DNA from: Clostridia bacterium
GTDB lineage: Bacteria; Bacillota; Clostridia; UBA1381; UBA9506
DNA length: 64,000 nt
Assembly: GCA_017399695.1 (NCBI GenBank)
Contig: JAFQBK010000004.1
Coordinates: forward strand, 50,439-114,438
Reading direction: 5' to 3'
Positions 62,019 through 64,000 of the stretch are shown piece after piece. The notes below the pieces were generated by a model. The model was not told the origin of the DNA and ran no database searches. It was given only the letters and a program-made list of their open reading frames with translations. A program made the translations under genes and the position numbers. Position 1 is the stretch's first letter, and the number at the start of each line of letters is the position of its first letter.

Positions 62019-62558
62019 ATGAAAAACGGTAAAATCATTTTAGCAGGATTTGGCGGACAGGGCATCTTGTTTGCCGGTAAAGTTTTGGCTTATTCCGGCC
62101 TGAAGGCAGAGCGCGAGGTTTCTTGGCTCCCGTCCTATGGTCCGGAAATGCGCGGTGGCACAGCAAACTGCCACGTCGTTGTATCGGATGCACCGGTAGG
62201 TTCTCCGATTATTCCAAACCCGAATATCCTGATAGCAATGAACCGTCCGTCGTTAGATAAATTTGAAGAACTGGTAGATAAAGACGGCTATATCGTTTAC
62301 GACAGTTCTTTGATTGACAGAGAGGTAGAGCGTAAGGATATTAAGGTATTCCCGATTCCTGCGACGCAGATGGCTATGGAAGCCGGTCTTGATAGCTTGG
62401 CAAATATGGTTATCGTTGGTAAGGTTTTGAAAGAAACCGGTCTCTACACGCTCGAGGAAATCACAAAAGGCTTAGAAAAGAGTGTTCCGCCGACGAAGGC
62501 AACCCTGCTGGAGAAAAATATGCAGGCAATTAAACTGGGGTATGAATATGAACTTTAA
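62019..62558 (+). CDS. 2-oxoacid:ferredoxin oxidoreductase gamma subunit (orphan)
   Basis: 179 residues. ILAGFGGQGILFAGKVLAYS, EVSWLPSYGPEMRGGTANC and IPATQMAMEAGLDSLANMV are typical of the KorC/VorC/PorG-type gamma domain, which binds CoA-side loops of the enzyme. It needs alpha, beta (TPP) and delta (ferredoxin) partners to act on pyruvate, branched-chain or aromatic 2-oxoacids. None is in this window, so it is an orphan here between murA and pgeF. GAGGAG precedes the ATG. Confidence 0.9.
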   Translation: MKNGKIILAGFGGQGILFAGKVLAYSGLKAEREVSWLPSYGPEMRGGTANCHVVVSDAPVGSPIIPNPNILIAMNRPSLDKFEELVDKDGYIVYDSSLIDREVERKDIKVFPIPATQMAMEAGLDSLANMVIVGKVLKETGLYTLEEITKGLEKSVPPTKATLLEKNMQAIKLGYEYEL

Positions 62559-63372
62559 TTTTTTCGGCAAGCCAAACGATGGGAATCCCATTGCTTTGGC
62601 TTGTCCTTTTTTTGAGAATAACGGGCTGGTTAGGCACGGCTTTTCCACCAGGCTGGGAGGCGTCAGTGACGACGCGTATTTTTCTTTGAATTTAGGACTC
62701 AACACAAAAGACAGCCGTGAGAATGTAGTAGAAAATTACCGGCGATTCTGTGAGCAAATCGGCACAGATTATGAAAAACTGGTGCTGACGCGACAGGTGC
62801 ATGGTACCAATATTAAAACCGTGACGAAAGAGGACGCGGGGAAAGGTCTGGTGCGTGTATCTGATTTGGGTGAGTTTGACGGATTGATAACCGATGAGCC
62901 GGGACTTCCAATCGGCGTTTTTTATGCGGATTGTACGCCAATTTTAATGCTTGACCCTAAACATAAGGTGATTGCAGCGGTGCATTCCGGATGGAAAGGA
63001 ACGCTTGGTAGAATCGGAAGAAAAGCGGTGCAGGAAGTGCGCAGAAACTTTGGAACTGACCCCAAGGATATCTTGGTGGCTTTTGGTCCATCTATTAAAG
63101 CCTGCCATTTCGAAGTGGGTGAGGATGTGTTCAGTATGTTCTGTCAGAATTTCGGAACGCGCGCACTCTACGGCTCGTTGCAAAAAGGCGAGAAGTTCTA
63201 CGTCAACACAGATAAGCTCAATCGTGCTCAACTCATAGAGGAGGGCGTGCGTGAGGAAAATATCTTCATTAGTAATTCCTGCACCTATTGCCATAATGAT
63301 ACTTTCTATTCTCATCGTGCGGATGGCGGAAAAACCGGAAGAATGTGCGCGGTCATTGAATTGGTAAAATAA
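62548..63372 (+). CDS. pgeF: Multicopper-polyphenol-oxidase-like purine nucleoside phosphorylase
   Basis: About 274 residues from ATG 62548 (GGGG 7 bases upstream); the open frame extends to 62482 in a different frame from the upstream gene. RHGFSTRLGGVSDDAYFSLN, VFYADCTPILMLD, AVHSGWKGTLGRIG and ACHFEVGEDVF are marks of the YlmD/PgeF family, with the zinc-binding His/Cys. Members cleave adenosine/inosine phosphorolytically or act on peptidoglycan by-products. It overlaps the previous gene by 11 bases. Confidence 0.92.
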   Translation: MNFNFFGKPNDGNPIALACPFFENNGLVRHGFSTRLGGVSDDAYFSLNLGLNTKDSRENVVENYRRFCEQIGTDYEKLVLTRQVHGTNIKTVTKEDAGKGLVRVSDLGEFDGLITDEPGLPIGVFYADCTPILMLDPKHKVIAAVHSGWKGTLGRIGRKAVQEVRRNFGTDPKDILVAFGPSIKACHFEVGEDVFSMFCQNFGTRALYGSLQKGEKFYVNTDKLNRAQLIEEGVREENIFISNSCTYCHNDTFYSHRADGGKTGRMCAVIELVK

Positions 63373-63397
63373 ATTCAGTTTTCGTTGCAACAATTTC

Positions 63398-63426
63398 TTG
63401 ACAAGGCAAAATTTGTGTGTTATAAT
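63398..63426 (+). promoter_or_regulatory. SigmaA promoter of tRNA-Leu
   Basis: TTGACA (63398-63403), 17 bases, TATAAT (63421-63426): perfect consensus, as expected for a stable RNA gene. Confidence 0.92.
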
Positions 63427-63473
63427 AGCAAAGGCGTTTGAAAGAAAATTTTCTTCGCAACAAGTTTATAACC

Positions 63474-63561
63474 GTCGCTGTGGTGGAACTGGCAGACACA
63501 ACAGACTTAAAATCTGTCGGACGAATAATCCGTACCGGTTCGATTCCGGTCAGCGGCACCA
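63474..63561 (+). tRNA. tRNA-Leu (anticodon TAA)
   Basis: 88 bases. The acceptor stem GTCGCTG (63474-63480) pairs with CAGCGGC (63551-63557, one T-G pair), followed by ACCA. The anticodon loop CTTAAAA (63506-63512) sits on ACAGA/TCTGT and gives anticodon TAA, reading UUA. The long variable arm GGA..TCC is that of a class II (Leu) tRNA, and the T-loop GGTTCGATTCC is standard. CCA is encoded. Confidence 0.97.
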
Positions 63562-63597
63562 AATCGAAGCAAAGCTCACTTTGCTTCGATTTTTTTA
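63561..63597 (+). terminator. Terminator of tRNA-Leu
   Basis: AATCGAAGCAAAG (to 63574) pairs with CTTTGCTTCGATT (from 63579), then a T-run. Confidence 0.92.
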
Positions 63598-63617
63598 TTT
63601 CCGAAAAGCAGTTTCTT

Positions 63618-63720
63618 CATATAATATATTATAAGCACTTAAAAACAAATATAAAAATAGAGAAAATAAAAGAAAACAAGAGAAAATAAGACAAAATTAA
63701 AGAAATCAATATCATAAATT
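63618..63720 (+). promoter_or_regulatory. A-rich tract upstream of the rrn promoters (UP-element-like)
   Basis: About 100 bases of very A-rich sequence with spaced A-tracts and the near-repeat AGAGAAAATAA. Such tracts raise rRNA promoter activity by contacting RNA polymerase alpha subunits. Confidence 0.5.
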
Positions 63721-63742
63721 AGAATAATTGCTTAAAAATGGG

Positions 63743-63781
63743 TATAATAAATTTGCAATCTGAAAAAAATCGTCGTATAAT
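63743..63781 (+). promoter_or_regulatory. rRNA operon promoters
   Basis: TTGCAA (63753-63758), 17 bases, TATAAT (63776-63781) is a strong promoter. A second TATAAT at 63743-63748 with a weak -35 may be a tandem upstream promoter. Confidence 0.7.
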
Positions 63782-63789
63782 AATAAAGT

Positions 63790-64000
63790 CGCCGCAATGA
63801 AGCGGGCAACAACAAAAGCCTTTCAAATGGCTTGGTTGAGCGGTTTATACGGCGCACACTTGGACCTTGAGAATTAAACAGTGCAGGCTCTTGAAGAGTT
63901 TTAACATGAGTAGAAATACTTAGGTTGGAAACTAGAATTTAAGAACAGTAATTCTCTTGCCATAGGGTAAGAAGAAGGACACAGACGAAATAGTCTAGCG
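63790..64000 (+). other. Leader of a probable rRNA operon (16S gene beyond the right edge)
   Basis: Untranslated leader with AAAGCC/GGCTT hairpin and the CTTGAGAATTAAACAG stretch usual in Clostridia rrn leaders. The 16S start motif (AGAGTTTGATC) is not reached. No reading frame of note. Confidence 0.6.

Noticed and set aside
63790..64000. Start of 16S rRNA
   Set aside because: Only leader sequence is visible; the conserved 5' end of 16S is not reached before the window ends.
1..64000. CRISPR arrays, insertion sequences, integrases, attachment sites
   Set aside because: No regularly spaced repeats, transposase or integrase motifs, or terminal inverted repeats were seen.

Overview
The window looks like chromosome from a spore-forming, anaerobic member of the Firmicutes (class Clostridia). 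The evidence is a set of sporulation genes (gerW, ytxC, a dacB-type carboxypeptidase with spmA/spmB, cwlD, a SpoVB/MurJ-like flippase), a three-subunit [FeFe]-hydrogenase, GatCAB, a T-box leader, Firmicutes-type gene order (acpS..ydcC-alr-ndoAI-ndoA; secG-rnr) and strong SD and TTGACA/TATAAT signals. No IS element, prophage, CRISPR array or integrase was seen. Genus cannot be named from the sequence alone.

Bases 1-21027 (all +) are the downstream part of an exopolysaccharide/capsule locus of the Wzx/Wzy type. It holds the end of an initiating sugar-phosphate transferase, an ATP-grasp/HAD pair, several GT4 and GT2 glycosyltransferases, an EpsG-like polymerase and a Wzx flippase. A tightly overlapped module follows: a GT32 + TagF-like polyol-phosphate transferase fusion, an SDR reductase, a DUF2284 Cys-rich protein and a LicC-like nucleotidyltransferase. 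Then come capE-capF-(acyltransferase)-capG for UDP-N-acetyl-L-fucosamine and an unusual nucleotidyltransferase-fold protein. The locus ends in a bidirectional terminator. Base composition is visibly mosaic, as is usual for such loci.

Bases 21076-24204 (-) are a housekeeping/sporulation operon (M50 protease, scpA, scpB, DUF2953, gerW). Bases 24343-27075 (+) hold a T-box riboswitch that controls one gene, an XRE-cupin-acyl-CoA synthetase fusion. Bases 27141-31531 are hydC-hydB-hydA, an NAD-linked and probably electron-bifurcating hydrogenase. Bases 31547-33304 are a DUF1846 gene behind a long leader rich in hairpins.

Bases 33334-46140 (-) are mostly housekeeping: HU, mazG, a MurJ-like flippase, mnmE, a Cys-rich protein, gatC/gatA/gatB, DUF624, a U32 protein, dxs and yqeG. 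Two half-size TSUP transporters (-) and a small membrane protein (+) follow, then ytxC and a DUF6873-like gene (-).

Bases 48987-63372 (+) run from a DJ-1 protein through dacB-spmA-spmB, acpS-nnr-ydcC-like-alr-ndoAI-ndoA, cwlD, rpmE, secG, rnr, murA, an orphan 2-oxoacid oxidoreductase gamma subunit and pgeF. The window ends with tRNA-Leu(TAA) and what looks like the promoter and leader of an rRNA operon whose 16S gene lies beyond the right edge.
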